64,000 bases of DNA from Dinochytrium kinnereticum (taxonomy: Eukaryota > Chytridiomycota > Chytridiomycetes > Chytridiales > Chytridiaceae). Location: contig JADGJT010000057.1 of assembly GCA_027604005.1 (NCBI GenBank), positions 1 through 64,000 of the forward strand, written 5' to 3'. Under the pieces are notes generated by a model. That model saw nothing but the letters and a program-made list of their open reading frames with translations, was not told the origin of the DNA and did not search any database. Made by a program: the position numbers and the translations under genes. Below are positions 11,041-21,886 of this stretch, piece by piece (the stretch's first letter is position 1; every line of letters begins with the position of its first letter).

Positions 11041-12606
11041 ATGTCCAGCTCAAGCATCGCCATGACGGTCTCCACAAACCCCACGTTCGAAATCGCAGGC
11101 ATGGAGCGCTGTATGGCCATGTCCACTGGCTGCATGCGCATCGCCCACGCCCTCCGCGTCACAGGTCCTCTAACCCCAATTCTCGATCATGTCGTCCCAG
11201 CCTTCCGAATGACTTTCAACACTCATCCTCGTATGCGTGTAAGGATGTCAAAGGACCCGGCGACGCCTTTCACAGCGACCGTAGGAAACCTGTTGGACAT
11301 TGAGGAGGTTGAGAAACTTGTTGAGGTTAACCGGGAGGCGGAGGGTTTGGATGAGGTTGAGGGGTTGGAAGTTTGTAGGAGGTTGGTGGAGGCGAGATGC
11401 AACCTTCCTACGGATCGATCCGTCGATTTGCCTTTCAGCCTCATGGTTTTAGTTCGGAGCGATGAGAAGACGACGCTCATTCTCTTTTCGGATCACTTTA
11501 TGAGCGACGGATTCAGTGGTCTAATCGTTCTCAACGACATTCTTAAGCACCTCACGACCCTTATCACATCTACCCACGAAGGTACAACCCCACCACCCCA
11601 ACCAAAAGAGCTTCCCCTTCGCCCGTCGATCTACAATCAAGTCCGACCACCCAGCCTCTTCACTCCTCTTGTTGACACTATGATCAACACCTTCGCTGTT
11701 CCCATGCTCAAATCAGAAGTGGCTGGCCACATCCCTATTCTACCCATCAACTCCAAACAGAAAGACTTCAAGATCCCAGTACCCCTCAACCCAAGCGAGG
11801 CGTTCATGCGAACAGGAAAAGCAGAGAACCTTACTTCCGCTCTTACGAGATGCAGGGAAGAGAAGGTCACCCTACATGTCGCTATTCTGGCTGCACTCTT
11901 GATTGGGTTTGAGAGAGCTGCTGGGACGAGAGAAAAGGATGGAAAGTTTCGGATGAAGATTGATTCGGATTTTAACATGAGGGGAAGGGTGAAGGTCCCA
12001 TTTGAGGAGAAAACGGTTGGGTATAACGTTGTGGCTAGCCCGATGGAAGTCTGGGCAAAGAATGGGGTTGACTTTAGTAAGAAGTTTTGGGATGTTGCGA
12101 GGTCTGCAAAGCAAATAACTGGTGAGCTCTTCTTTCTTTTTTATTTTGTGGAAAAACTCTATTCCAGTTTAACTCATGTCTTAACCTACATAGACTCCAT
12201 TGTGAATAACTTCACGACGATTGCTCAAGCAATCTACGTTCACCACAGGTCGAACGCCAAAACTGTCAAAGTAGATGTCGAAGCCAAATGGTCTATCTTT
12301 TCTGACCTCAACGTTTCGAACCTTGGCCGATATCCCTACCCCACCGTTCATAATCTCCCAAAACATCTTGGGAATATTCGCGTTGAAGGTCTTCATCTTT
12401 ACAATTCGCTGCCCCACATTGCCTATGCCGCCATATTCTTTGTGACGAGCGTTGAGCAGATGGATTTTACCATGATGTCAAAGTTTGAGGAAGAGGCAGG
12501 GAGGCAAGCGTTTGGGTATATTTGTGATATGATTGAGGCAATTGGGAGTGTAGGAGGAGACGAGACTTTAAGGGATGCTTCAACGCGTGTCTTGGGGAGG
12601 TTGTGA
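11041..12606 (+). CDS. HxxxDG acyltransferase-like protein, tandem copy 2
   Basis: Two exons (11041-12121 and 12194-12606), 497 aa. Same family as its upstream neighbour, with the HFMSDG active-site motif and the 'NVSNLGRYPYP' strand both present. The 72-nt intron has consensus GTGAGC...TACATAG ends at the same site as in copy 1. Because it is a multiple of three without stops, the unspliced message also reads through (521 aa). The aligned intron and the poor Phe/Tyr-rich readthrough show that it is an intron. The N-terminal ~20 residues and the second half differ from copy 1 at many positions, so the two enzymes may differ in acceptor or acyl donor. Substrate unknown. Confidence 0.75.
   Translation: MSSSSIAMTVSTNPTFEIAGMERCMAMSTGCMRIAHALRVTGPLTPILDHVVPAFRMTFNTHPRMRVRMSKDPATPFTATVGNLLDIEEVEKLVEVNREAEGLDEVEGLEVCRRLVEARCNLPTDRSVDLPFSLMVLVRSDEKTTLILFSDHFMSDGFSGLIVLNDILKHLTTLITSTHEGTTPPPQPKELPLRPSIYNQVRPPSLFTPLVDTMINTFAVPMLKSEVAGHIPILPINSKQKDFKIPVPLNPSEAFMRTGKAENLTSALTRCREEKVTLHVAILAALLIGFERAAGTREKDGKFRMKIDSDFNMRGRVKVPFEEKTVGYNVVASPMEVWAKNGVDFSKKFWDVARSAKQITGELFFLFYFVEKLYSSLTHVLTYIDSIVNNFTTIAQAIYVHHRSNAKTVKVDVEAKWSIFSDLNVSNLGRYPYPTVHNLPKHLGNIRVEGLHLYNSLPHIAYAAIFFVTSVEQMDFTMMSKFEEEAGRQAFGYICDMIEAIGSVGGDETLRDASTRVLGRL
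11137..11660 (+). repeat. Near-identical paralogous tract, copy 2
   Basis: Partner of 9053-9576 (offset 2084 bp, four mismatches seen by eye in 524 bp). It includes the codons for the catalytic HFMSDG motif in both genes. Confidence 0.85.
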
Positions 12607-12983
12607 TCAAGTCTTTTCTTTGTTAGACTCTTCTTCAATATATTGCCACACCGTAAGATGATGCATAATGGCATTTGACTGTGCTTAAAAGGCACGAGTG
12701 GAAAGCTAGCTCGAATGTATGAGTATTCACCTTTTACATACCTTCTGCAAATGCTATACATATGGAAAGCTGGATGACGAGACGGACACCCATTTAGAGC
12801 ATCAACCCCCAAATGGACGAACATCGCTGAAGATTGCTCTTCTTTACTATCAAAGCAAGCCTGAACTTTACCACATGGAACAAAGGCAAAAGTAATGAAA
12901 AGACAAAGACAAAGTTTTTTTGAGAGAGGAGTGTATTAAGCAGCGATGGACGTATATCCAGAGGAGCAAGCAACAAAATACGT
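12607..12983. other. Convergent 3' spacer
   Basis: These 377 bp lie between the stop of acyltransferase copy 2 (+) and the stop of RPP1 (-). I see no coding or RNA gene; presumably it is the two 3' UTRs. Confidence 0.45.
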
Positions 12984-13525
12984 TTAGTCGAAGAGACCGA
13001 AGCCCATGTCGTCGTCGGACTCCTATTGAAGAGGAAAAACAAAGCTTATTCAGCCATCTGCCCATACAACGAGGCATTCAACTCAAAAAAAAAAACTGTC
13101 AACAAACCTCCTTCTCCTCCTTCTTCTCCTCCTTCTTGGCCTCAGCCTTGCCACCAGCGGGGGCAGCGGCGGCAGCGGCAGCGGGGGCAGCACCGGCGGC
13201 GGCGGGGGCACCAGAGCCAATGTTGAAGAGGAAAGCACCAATGTCCTTTCCGGCAAGGGCCTTGGCGAAGAGGTTGGGCCAGATGGCCTCAATCTCGACA
13301 CCGGCAGCCTCGATGAGGGTGCTCAGCTTGTCAGCCTAACATTGTTGCGTTTCAGGTTAGTTGCGAGTTCTCTGCATGTGAATGTCGTCGGTCATCTCCT
13401 GTGGCAAGACAACAGAGGCATCATAGTGAAGAATCAATGGGAGCGCTTACGGTGATCTCGACACCGTCATCGTGGAGGATGAGGGCGGCGTACACAAGGG
13501 CGGCCTCGTTGGTGCTCAAGCTCAT
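12984..13525 (-). CDS. RPP1: 60S acidic ribosomal protein P1
   Basis: Component of the ribosomal stalk that recruits and stimulates translational GTPases. Three exons: 13525-13451 (25 codons), 13335-13108 (76 codons) and 13022-12984 (12 codons plus stop), 113 aa, the usual P1 length. Seen: an N-terminal dimerisation domain starting [20 protein letters not shown], then a flexible Ala/Pro/Gly-rich hinge, a Lys/Glu-rich stretch, and the invariant C-terminal tail [11 protein letters not shown]. The tail is encoded by its own 39-nt exon. Exon 2 ends immediately before a GTTTGT donor that is followed by a long T run. The identification is certain. Confidence 0.97.
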
Positions 13526-13753
13526 ATCTGCTGTTGATGGATGGGATGGATGGACCTGGGTTCAACCGATTTAACTCTGTGAGAGGAAGAACTGAAAGGT
13601 GGGACGTTTTGTCAAAATCCTGATTTCTGGGACTGCGATGCAAGCTACCATTGGTTGATCCCGACATTATCATGTGATGTGAAAAAGGCTGATTGGCTGT
13701 AGACTGTAAAATGCATTTGCTTATGTAGTTTTCAAGCCAGGTTCTGGCTCCGT

Positions 13754-15692
13754 TCACTTTTTTGCGCCCGACGTTCCCCTCTTTGCGCTCATTGGGGGTG
13801 TGGCCTTCTTTGTCCCGGCTGACTTCTTTGCTTCAGGCTTTCCCTTCTCGTCACTCTTTTTATCCTTCTTCTCCTTTGCACTCATGTTCTGTCGAGCCTT
13901 CTCGGCAGCCGCTCTCTGTACCGCGGCCTCCTCCTCCTCTTTCTCCTTCAACCTTGCCGTGACACGCTCCGTCGCTAGTCTGGAAACCCGCGAGAGTGTC
14001 TCGTTGGCTTGATGGTCCAGACTGGATTCAATATAATTATGGATGGAGGCGAGGTAAGGGACGGTGGTTTGCGATAGTACTGAGGTGATGGTGTGAGGAG
14101 TGAGCGGCCGGTTTTTGTTTTCCACGTTTGATTTGAAGGTTGGGTCCTCAGAAGTGAGGTATGGTTCGATAGGTTTTGATTCAAACGTTGAATCTTCCGC
14201 GCTTGTGCTTTTGAGAACTGGTTAACGTTTGCAGAGTGCCGAGCTTACCTCTCAGGAAGGTGAGACACAAAATCACTTGGAAAGAGGCTCTCCGATGTTG
14301 GAAATATCGGAGGAGGTCCTGTGTATGGCTCTATAGGTGGAACGTGCAGCGTAATGATACCTGCGTTTTGAAGGCATTTTAAATAATTTTTTATCATGGA
14401 ACGGATTACGTACCGTCAATCCGCCTATACGGGTCTAACGAGGCAGCCAGCGCCTCCCTTTCTTTCTTTTGTCGCTCTTCCTCTTCCCTTTTCTTTGCTT
14501 CTATCGCCTCCTTTAACGAGCCGTAAGCAAAACACAATAAAATCCGTAAGAAAATAAATAATAAAAAGGCTACAAACCAACTCTGCCTCCTTTTGCTTTC
14601 TCGCCTTCTCATTCTCAGCTGCCAAGTATTCTTCCCATTTTTCCGCTGGAATCCCAACGGCGAGAGGTTGCATAGGGAATTCAGTTTCCAAGTCCTTAAC
14701 AATCTTTATCAGCTCTAGTTTTCTTGGTCGGAGGAAGACGTGGGTAATCAATTTGATGTGGCAAAGGTAACTTTATGTTGAGGTCAGTTTCAAGGCTCAC
14801 GAAGTTGCTTCTCTTACGTTTTCGAAAAACAATCCATCATCCGTTTCATCGCGTATTCTTTTTGTTGTTGAAAACGTGTTGCAGGGAATTTTGCAAGTTT
14901 AGCTGATAAGCTTACAGAAGTTTCAGAAACAGTTTTATCAAATATCTCTTTGCATTCTTTCACATTTAGAGATATCTGCCCTCGCTTTGCATGGCCTGAA
15001 CAAGTAAGAAACTGATTATAAGTAGGGCCACATTACCAATATATGATTCATGAGTCGCCTTTATGACAGTCAACCAAAAAGAAAGATATAATTCGCTAAG
15101 TCCAATACGATATGCCTCCGATGCAAAGTTGAAAAGAATGTCAGCCAGGGCGGCGTCTCTTTCAATTCGATCCTCAATGTTAGGATCATACCGTGCCCTT
15201 TCGGTTGGTGCCGGCTGCAACTGCGTAAGAAAAGAGGAAAGGCTTTCTTTTGGCTTGAGAAGCCCAAAACAACTTCTGACCACATCTCTTTCAATAGATC
15301 TTGTAAGCTTCACAGGGTGAAAGGAGGAATACTCACAATCCAGCTTCAAAAAGCCCATGATCGATCGCTTTTGCTAGAGCTATGCTGTCATGTCTCGACA
15401 TCATTAGAATTTCAAACAGCTTTTCTTCTCTTGTCAGTTCCAGCCTTTGCATTTCCTCCTGAGCCTCAGTGAGTCGTTTGGGAGTGGCTGGCTTTCGGGG
15501 AACCAGCCATGCAGTCTTGGGCGGGGTGACGACGGAAATGATGGACGTGCCATGCGAATGGGATGTTCCTGGATGGGAGTGCTGAATGTCGTAGATCTGT
15601 CCCTGCGCAGTGGTTGCGGGACTGTCCGGACCTCGGCCCTTTGCCGAGTGCTTCTTGCCTGTGCCTCCTCGAGAGCCTACAGTCTGCACCAT
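13754..15692 (-). CDS. Probable flagellar central-pair C1a-32 / CLAMP-domain protein
   Basis: Multi-exon gene starting at the ATG at 15692 (MVQTVGSRGG) and stopping at 13754-13756. The N-terminus is basic with a His/Ser-rich stretch, then 'WLVPRKPATPKRLTEAQEE' and a helical region. The middle ('RDAALADILFNF', 'VIKATHE', then 'HVFLRPRKLELIKIV') resembles the CLAMP domain of the flagellar C1a-32 subunit (animal CCDC189/CFAP119). The C-terminus is a charged coiled coil ending in a Lys/Ala/Ser-rich tail. Clear splices: GTACGT...CGCAG inside Asp-Gly near 14413, and a GTTTGT donor near 14575. The family match comes from remembered domain pattern, not alignment, so it is moderately secure. If right, the protein sits on the C1 microtubule of the axoneme and the organism makes flagellated zoospores. 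It diverges from the ILK-like gene over 36 bp. Confidence 0.55.
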
Positions 15693-15728
15693 CCCGAAAT
15701 TTGACAATCTCAGAAGTGGAAATACTTA
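15693..15728. promoter_or_regulatory. 36-bp divergent start-to-start spacer
   Basis: Only 36 bp separate the ATG of the CLAMP-like gene (-) from the ATG of the ILK-like gene (+). There is no room for two independent promoters with non-overlapping 5' UTRs. Each core promoter must therefore lie inside the other's transcribed region, or a single bidirectional element is used. No TATA box is visible. Confidence 0.5.
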
Positions 15729-17720
15729 ATGAAAAGGACAAGATCGTTAGAGGACGTTTTTGAGCTTGTGCGTGGGAACAACTTGGATGGCCTTAAAGCC
15801 TTGCACGAGTATCACTTCCAAGAGCTAAAGAATGGAGAACTTGATCCAAAGGATTCTTTCCGGCATGGATTTGAGGATAACATGAGGTGCCCATTACACA
15901 CATTTATGATTCTCATGCATCCAGGGATGTACGCAACAACTCCTTGCTCCATGTCGCATGCAAAGGAGGTAATATGGACTTTCGGGTTTCATTAAGTAAT
16001 TATCACATAGGTTCGGAGGCTGTTGCTGAATGGGCCCTCGCAAATGGCGCCAACCCAGACCTGAGAAACTGCACAGGCGACACGCCTCTGACATTAGCTG
16101 TTCAATGTGGGCACGTTGGCGTTGCAAAAAAGGTGTTTGTTCGCTCTATATTTTAAGCACTGAACATTGTTATCAAGTTGATGCAGGCAAAAGCTGATGG
16201 TAGGATTTGCTGAGCCTTCTTCCCTTTACAACTTACGACACAAAAACAAAGTAAATCTTGCCAACGACCATGGAAACACTGCTCTTCATTATGCTTGCTT
16301 TTGGAGACGAAAAGAGCTTGCCTTGCTCTTAGTAGAAAATGGAGCTATATTGAATGTGAAAAACAAATATGGGAAGCTTCCCCTTGATAGGGCAATGATG
16401 TTTAAGCAAATATTAGAGGGTGAGGTTATTTTTAACGATGTTTTAACCATAACACCAAAAAAAGACGTGGCTATTAGTCACGGTGTCAGTGTACTTGAGA
16501 TAGACGCCAAAGGTGATTCTGAATACTATTGCAAAAGGGTCTCACGAGAAGCTAGTGCGGTCAACAAAAGAAACGGATGGCATGGCAAAACTTCGATTCC
16601 TTCAAAGCTGTATGTTCAAGTGGAAATAATCTTGCTAAACGAAGCTTTAGTAGAAACGGACATCGAGATCCCCTTTAAGGCGATGACCGTGATGAGACCT
16701 GCTTTCTTTTCTCTAAGGGCAGAGGTCATGATGGGGTCATGGAATTATCGGCAGGTGGTCGTAAAACGGGCGGTTATGCAAGCCCACAGCAACGAAGAAG
16801 TTGCCTTATTTAAAAATGAGGCATCCACTTTGAGGTATACCCCCTTAAAAATATGTCTCACGGCTTAGGAAAAAGCTACATATTAATATACTTCCTGCCA
16901 TTGGGATATGCACAATTCCACCTAACATATCAGTTGTGACCGAATTTATGAGCAATGGCAACCTGTATGATTATTTGAGAGACCCGTCTGTGGTTATGGA
17001 TGTTCCGGAAGCCATACGCATAGCGCTTGAAGTTTGCGAAGGTTAAATACCATTCAAATTCTTTCTTTTATTCTACAAGTCAATTTGCTTAACTGTTCAT
17101 CACCCAGGGTTACAATTCCTTCACACTTGCTTACCACCAATCTATCACATGAATCTCAAGACAAGGAATGTTTTGGTAACTTTCTCACAACTGAAAGATA
17201 GTGCTTAAGACTCCAAATAGTTGGACGAGAACAACACGATAAAACTTTCTGAGTATGGATATACAAACACCATATTCAACTATATCAACGCATGGCGAGA
17301 GCAAAAAAGCAAAATCTACTTTGAGCCTGAAGTGATTGCTCCCGAAGTCTTTTCCAGCATTGAGAGCCCGCTGGTGTACACCGCAGCGATGGATGTTTAT
17401 GCATTTGGTATGGTGCTGTACGAGATTATATGTAGAGAGGACCCATTCTTACCCGGCGACGCCGAGGAGTTTATTCAAGAGGTAATTGCATTTTACTTTG
17501 ATACCTTTTCTGATGTATACACTGAATAGGTTATGCAACACGACCTCGTGCCAATCATACCCGAGTATGTCCCTGAAGAGCTTGTAAGTCATACTCACGG
17601 CACTCTATTGTAACCTGCATCATTTTGTAGGCGGGAGTAATGTCCTCATGCTGGTCAAAAGACCCCTCTGCCAGACCGAGCGTAAATAAAATAACATCAG
17701 CCCTCAAGCCTTTTTCGTGA
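15729..17720 (+). CDS. Integrin-linked-kinase-like ankyrin pseudokinase
   Basis: Nine exons (15729-15886, 15925-15968, 16011-16132, 16194-16834, 16869-17041, 17108-17175, 17221-17481, 17530-17583, 17631-17720), 536 aa. Ankyrin repeats fill residues ~35-200; 'HGNTALHYACFW' and 'KNKYGKLPLDRA' are close to the corresponding ILK repeats. The ~100-residue linker is longer than in animal ILK (~450 aa). The kinase-like domain keeps an ATP-site lysine context (VVVKRAV), an APE motif (IAPEVF) and 'DVYAFGMVLYEI'. It lacks a normal Gly loop, has HMNLKTRN where HRDLKxxN is expected, and SEYGYT where DFG is expected, so it should be catalytically dead, like ILK. 'LQFLHTCLP' before the loop again mirrors ILK. 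In animals ILK scaffolds PINCH and parvin at integrins. Its partner here is unknown. Introns are as short as 34-47 nt. Confidence 0.85.
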
Positions 17721-17952
17721 GGGCTGTGGAAAACAATCATCTTTGTACAACAATTACTAGCAAGTTGGCATTTTCCTGTGGTGAATGGGACGGACTGCAC
17801 AATCAAAGCGAACGAACCGGGAAGCCTCTGAGGATCCCGATCTGCCATCTTCATCATCATCACCTGCTCCATTCCAAGTCGGAAATATCTTCTCCGATTC
17901 CCTACGCAGAGCGCTCTCTCCAAAACCCCTGACCTATTCAGCCACAGCCACA

Positions 17953-20143
17953 ATGTCACAACAGTTTTATCCCGTTGCAATCGATAACGTCTCCTCCGAA
18001 GAGATTTGGAGCCCGAGTGACGATAATCAGGCTTTGCGCGGTAACGATTTTTCCTCGGAGACGGGAGGCCTTCTTGGATCGGATCGGAAGGGAAATGGGA
18101 GGGGCCTAGCATTGCCTCAGGATGGGTATGAGGAGGACGATGACTATGGGAACGAGCAGGACTTCCACATGGCTAGGGAGAAGGTTTTATCTCTTTTAAG
18201 ACTGGGACTTCCTTTTCTGATTCGTTTCGGCTTCAGGAGTTTGAACGGCAAAGGCGATGGCTGATTGCTACAGGTGCCACTCTGGCTTTGATGATACTCG
18301 GGACAACAATTGCCTTGGCGATTCTGTTGTCCAAAAAACCTCTCCCAATTGATAACGGGCCTGTCAATAATGGGACATATCCGACCGTTATCTTGATATC
18401 TTTAGATGGATTCCGGGCTGATTATTTTGATAGGGGCCTTTCGCCGGCATTGGCTTCTTTAGGTATCTGCCTTATTTTACATGGCATAAGATCTTACATT
18501 GTTAGCCTATAGTGGCGTCCATGCTGAGTACCTTAAGCCTTCATTTCCCAGCATCACTTTCCCAAACCATTATACCCTGGTTACTGGTATGAGCTCTGAT
18601 GTTTGTGGCTTTTAAAAATTATTCTAGGTCTCTATCCTGAATCGCATGGGATCGTTGCAAACGTATTCTTTGATCCTACTTTGAACGATACTTTTGTTTA
18701 TGTTGACGGAGAAAAAAATGGGCAGTCTAAGTGGTGGGGAGGCGAGCCGGTATGCATTTTCCCTCTTCCTCAACAGTTTACATGGAGTTTAAATGATATG
18801 ATAATCTTTACTGCTGGTTTTGTCAAACTGCATAGGCTTTTAATGTTTGCAATCTAACCTTCATTTTGCTGGCGTTTCTTTTTCACTAGTTATGGGTTAC
18901 AGCAATCAAGCAGGGACGTATGTCAGCGACATGTATGTGGCCTGGGTCTGAAGCACCGATCCAGAATATTCGACCCAATTACTGGCTGAAGTACGATGGA
19001 AAAATGACTCTTGAAGCCCGTGCGAACCAGATTCTCAAATGGCTAGATCTGCCTCTTCGAGAGAGACCATCATTTCTCACTCTGTATGCACCTGATGTTG
19101 ATTCCGCTGGGCACACGTTTGGTCCCAATTCCAAGGCGGTGAATGACTCGATTGTGGCTGTTGACCGCATGGTTGGTCAAATTATGGCCGGCATCGCCAC
19201 TAGGAATATGACGAACAGTGTCAATATCGTTGTAGTCAGTGATCATGGAATGGCTGAAGGCAATACGAATTGGATTTTTTTGGATGATTACGTAAGCTAT
19301 GACAGTATTCACGTTGTAAACAACTTGGTCGTGCACATTTACCCAAAGGAAGATCAAGGTGATTTCAAACAGTCTTTTGCCTATTCAAGCCTGATCTATT
19401 TTGGCGTATTTCCCCGAACTAATGAACTTAATTTTACAGATTCCGAGAAAATATACGCTGCCCTCAAGGAGGCAAGCCTTAAATCTGGTCACTGGGACAT
19501 TTGGAAGCGCGAGGAGGTCCCCTCCTATTTCCATTACTCCAACAATAACAGGATCGCGCCTTTCGTCGCCCTTCCTCAGAAAAATTGGGGTTTGGCTATG
19601 AGGAAAGAGTACGAGTCCCGACCGCCTTCTCCGGTGCGCGGATTGCATGGTTATAACAATTCCGACGTTGAGATGCGCGCAATCTTTTTGGCCTCCGGGC
19701 CAGCCTTCCGCCAAACATTTGTAGAGCTCTTCGTGAACCATACTCTCGTAGAAAGTCACATTGGGAGTCATAACGCAAGCGCCATTCACGACTTAACGTT
19801 AGCACATGAGGCTCTCGGCGGTGCTACGGGTAGTGGGGGTCACAAGAACCTCTCCACACGATCGATTCAGCTGGCGCATGATGTGGGCGATCTTTTCCGA
19901 CGACAGCACGTGGAAGAGTTTGACGAAGCTCAGGATTCGGCAAAAGTGATCGAGACACCGAATAAGCCGCTAGAACTTGCTTCCGAACTGGCCTTGAATG
20001 AGGCAGTAAGGAACAAGGTCATGCCCCCTTTCAACAACATTGACGTTTATAACGTGGTCTCTCATATTCTGAAAATCGAGCCGGCGGCCAACAACGGCAG
20101 CGTCTCAACTGTGGAAATGCTCCGACCGTGGCTGAGATACTAG
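17953..20143 (+). CDS. Type II membrane nucleotide pyrophosphatase/phosphodiesterase (ENPP family)
   Basis: Six exons: 17953-18183, 18237-18462, 18506-18586, 18628-18749, 18890-19358 and 19440-20143, 610 aa. Seen: an acidic cytoplasmic N-terminus of ~95 residues, one membrane span (IATGATLALMILGTTIALAI), then the two-zinc alkaline-phosphatase-fold catalytic domain. Metal and nucleophile residues are present in order: LISLDGFRADY (Asp), SITFPNHY (Thr nucleophile), APDVDSAGHTFGP (Asp, His), VVVSDHGMAE (Asp-His), and the final His in RGLHGYNN. There are several N-x-S/T sites on the extracytoplasmic side. There is no nuclease-like or somatomedin domain, unlike animal ENPP1-3. Probably hydrolyses nucleotide or nucleotide-sugar phosphodiester bonds in the vacuole or at the cell surface, as yeast NPP proteins do. 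The family is secure; the substrate is not. Confidence 0.92.
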
Positions 20144-21886
20144 ATGAACAACAGTCTGCTGCATCCAGATTTTGTCCTCATCATGTCATATAATCCAATA
20201 TAATTTGTACCCCCTCTCTACATTGAATAATGACCTAATCATCCATACATACTTCTAAATGCTCCCTTCATTTAATTTCGAAAGCTTGAAACTCGGGCCT
20301 TCCTTTCAATAATATATTATTCAATAAGATTTTACGAAATATATTTCGCAATTCAGTAGAATAGGTTAGTACACAATATTAGTAGTATGAAGATTAAGGC
20401 CAAGTGGGGGGTGGTTAAGGTGGTATCAACATTGTTCTCAGGGACACTTCAAAAGGGATAACAGATCATTAAACTAATTGTGCTAGCTCCAATTTGCCTA
20501 CTACTTATCTCACGCTGGATCTCACGTCCTACCAGCCCTGTTGGGGTTCTATCAGACCGTCCCAAGGTCTGAGTTTGCCTTGGGCCTATACATCCAAGGT
20601 AAGGGAGCACATACGGACCACTTACTGGGGCTGACGAGCAGGGGGTTGGCGTGATCGAGACCCCACTCTAACGAGGGCTTGTCGACCACCCTGTGCAAGC
20701 AGATAATCACTCATGCGGAACCAGAAATTCCATGTGGACAGTACAAAAACGGATAGACTAAGGTTTGGTGGAAAGGAGAGACAGGTTGGGTCGAAGACTA
20801 TGGTGAGCAGGACAGCAAACTATGATTTTGTGGGGACAACCGGGTAAATTATACATAAGAGTACAATAATAAATAAAAGAATAACACAACTACAAATAAA
20901 CGACGAGTGTAGACAATACAAACAGAACCCCATATACACACGATGGTACACCAGCAAAACCTAAGGATAAAAACTATATACAATAACCTTAGGAAAGATA
21001 CTTAAATGGGAATCGCCTGGATGGCTCCAGGGTATGACCGTGGTCTTAGCAGAAGCCAACATATCAATGATAAGCATATTGGGGGATATCAAATCTCTCA
21101 CGGAAAGTACTTTGATATTCTCTGTAAAATATTGAGACTACTGAAATACTTCACAGGCTGACAAGTGAATTTCATAATTAAATGATGGCAATAAATAGCA
21201 AACCAATTACATCTGTACATAAACCTTTCAAAAAAAATGATGTCTCGGGTTCAAGATATAACTTTAACTTGAACCCCTGTGAGTCTTTTGACTTGTGAAA
21301 AAGCACTGTGACTGATGTCGCTTCGCTGTCAGACTTACTCCGTGGCCATCCTGAGTTGCAGAAGAGCTAGAGACAAGGATTGGCACATGTTCTTGTTTAA
21401 AGGAATGATCGTGATATATTCTTTTCATTCAACCTCTCTTCACTCACCTGTTTGAAGGTAGAATAGTAGTACCTTTGAGCATAATCCATAGATAAATCGC
21501 AGTTGTTGCTTGTCAGGTTTATCGCATTGACAATCTTTTGTCGCTGAGGCGGCATCGCTTTGAGCTGCCCAAGCGAAACCTGTCTTCCTGATCGAGTTCA
21601 CTGGAAACTTCTTTTTCAGAACTCAAAGCTCGTCCTTCTGGAGTAAGATAATCACTTGACAAAAAAGGCTTAATATATGTACAAGTAATGTTTCAGACTT
21701 TGCAAGAACCCGATTTTGAAGTAAATAGCCAAAGAAAGTCTGCTTACTCAAAGTTTTTCCAGAGCGCGAGATGAAAAGCTATAAAGCTCCCTTGGGAGTC
21801 TGCATCATATTTTTGTTGACTACGTGGTTGGGAGCTTCAGAGTCAGAATTAGAGTTCGACCCTGTACAGGAGTCCGTTTATGAATG
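20144..21886. other. Gene-poor region
   Basis: There are 1.7 kb downstream of the ENPP gene with no convincing exon on either strand. Most is A/T-rich. An island of higher G/C content lies at ~20510-20720, with many short CCAAGG/CCTTGG-type repeats and inverted pieces; it could be the remains of a transposon or LTR. I could not identify terminal repeats, a target-site duplication or a coding domain. Confidence 0.4.

Noticed and set aside
17555..18112. Minus-strand 185-codon open frame
   Set aside because: It overlaps the end of the ILK-like gene and the first ENPP exon, both supported by family motifs. Its composition is that of an antisense shadow.
20500..20720. Possible 5S rRNA or tRNA gene in the GC island
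   Set aside because: I could not find a box A/box B pair, a 5S internal control region or a foldable cloverleaf.
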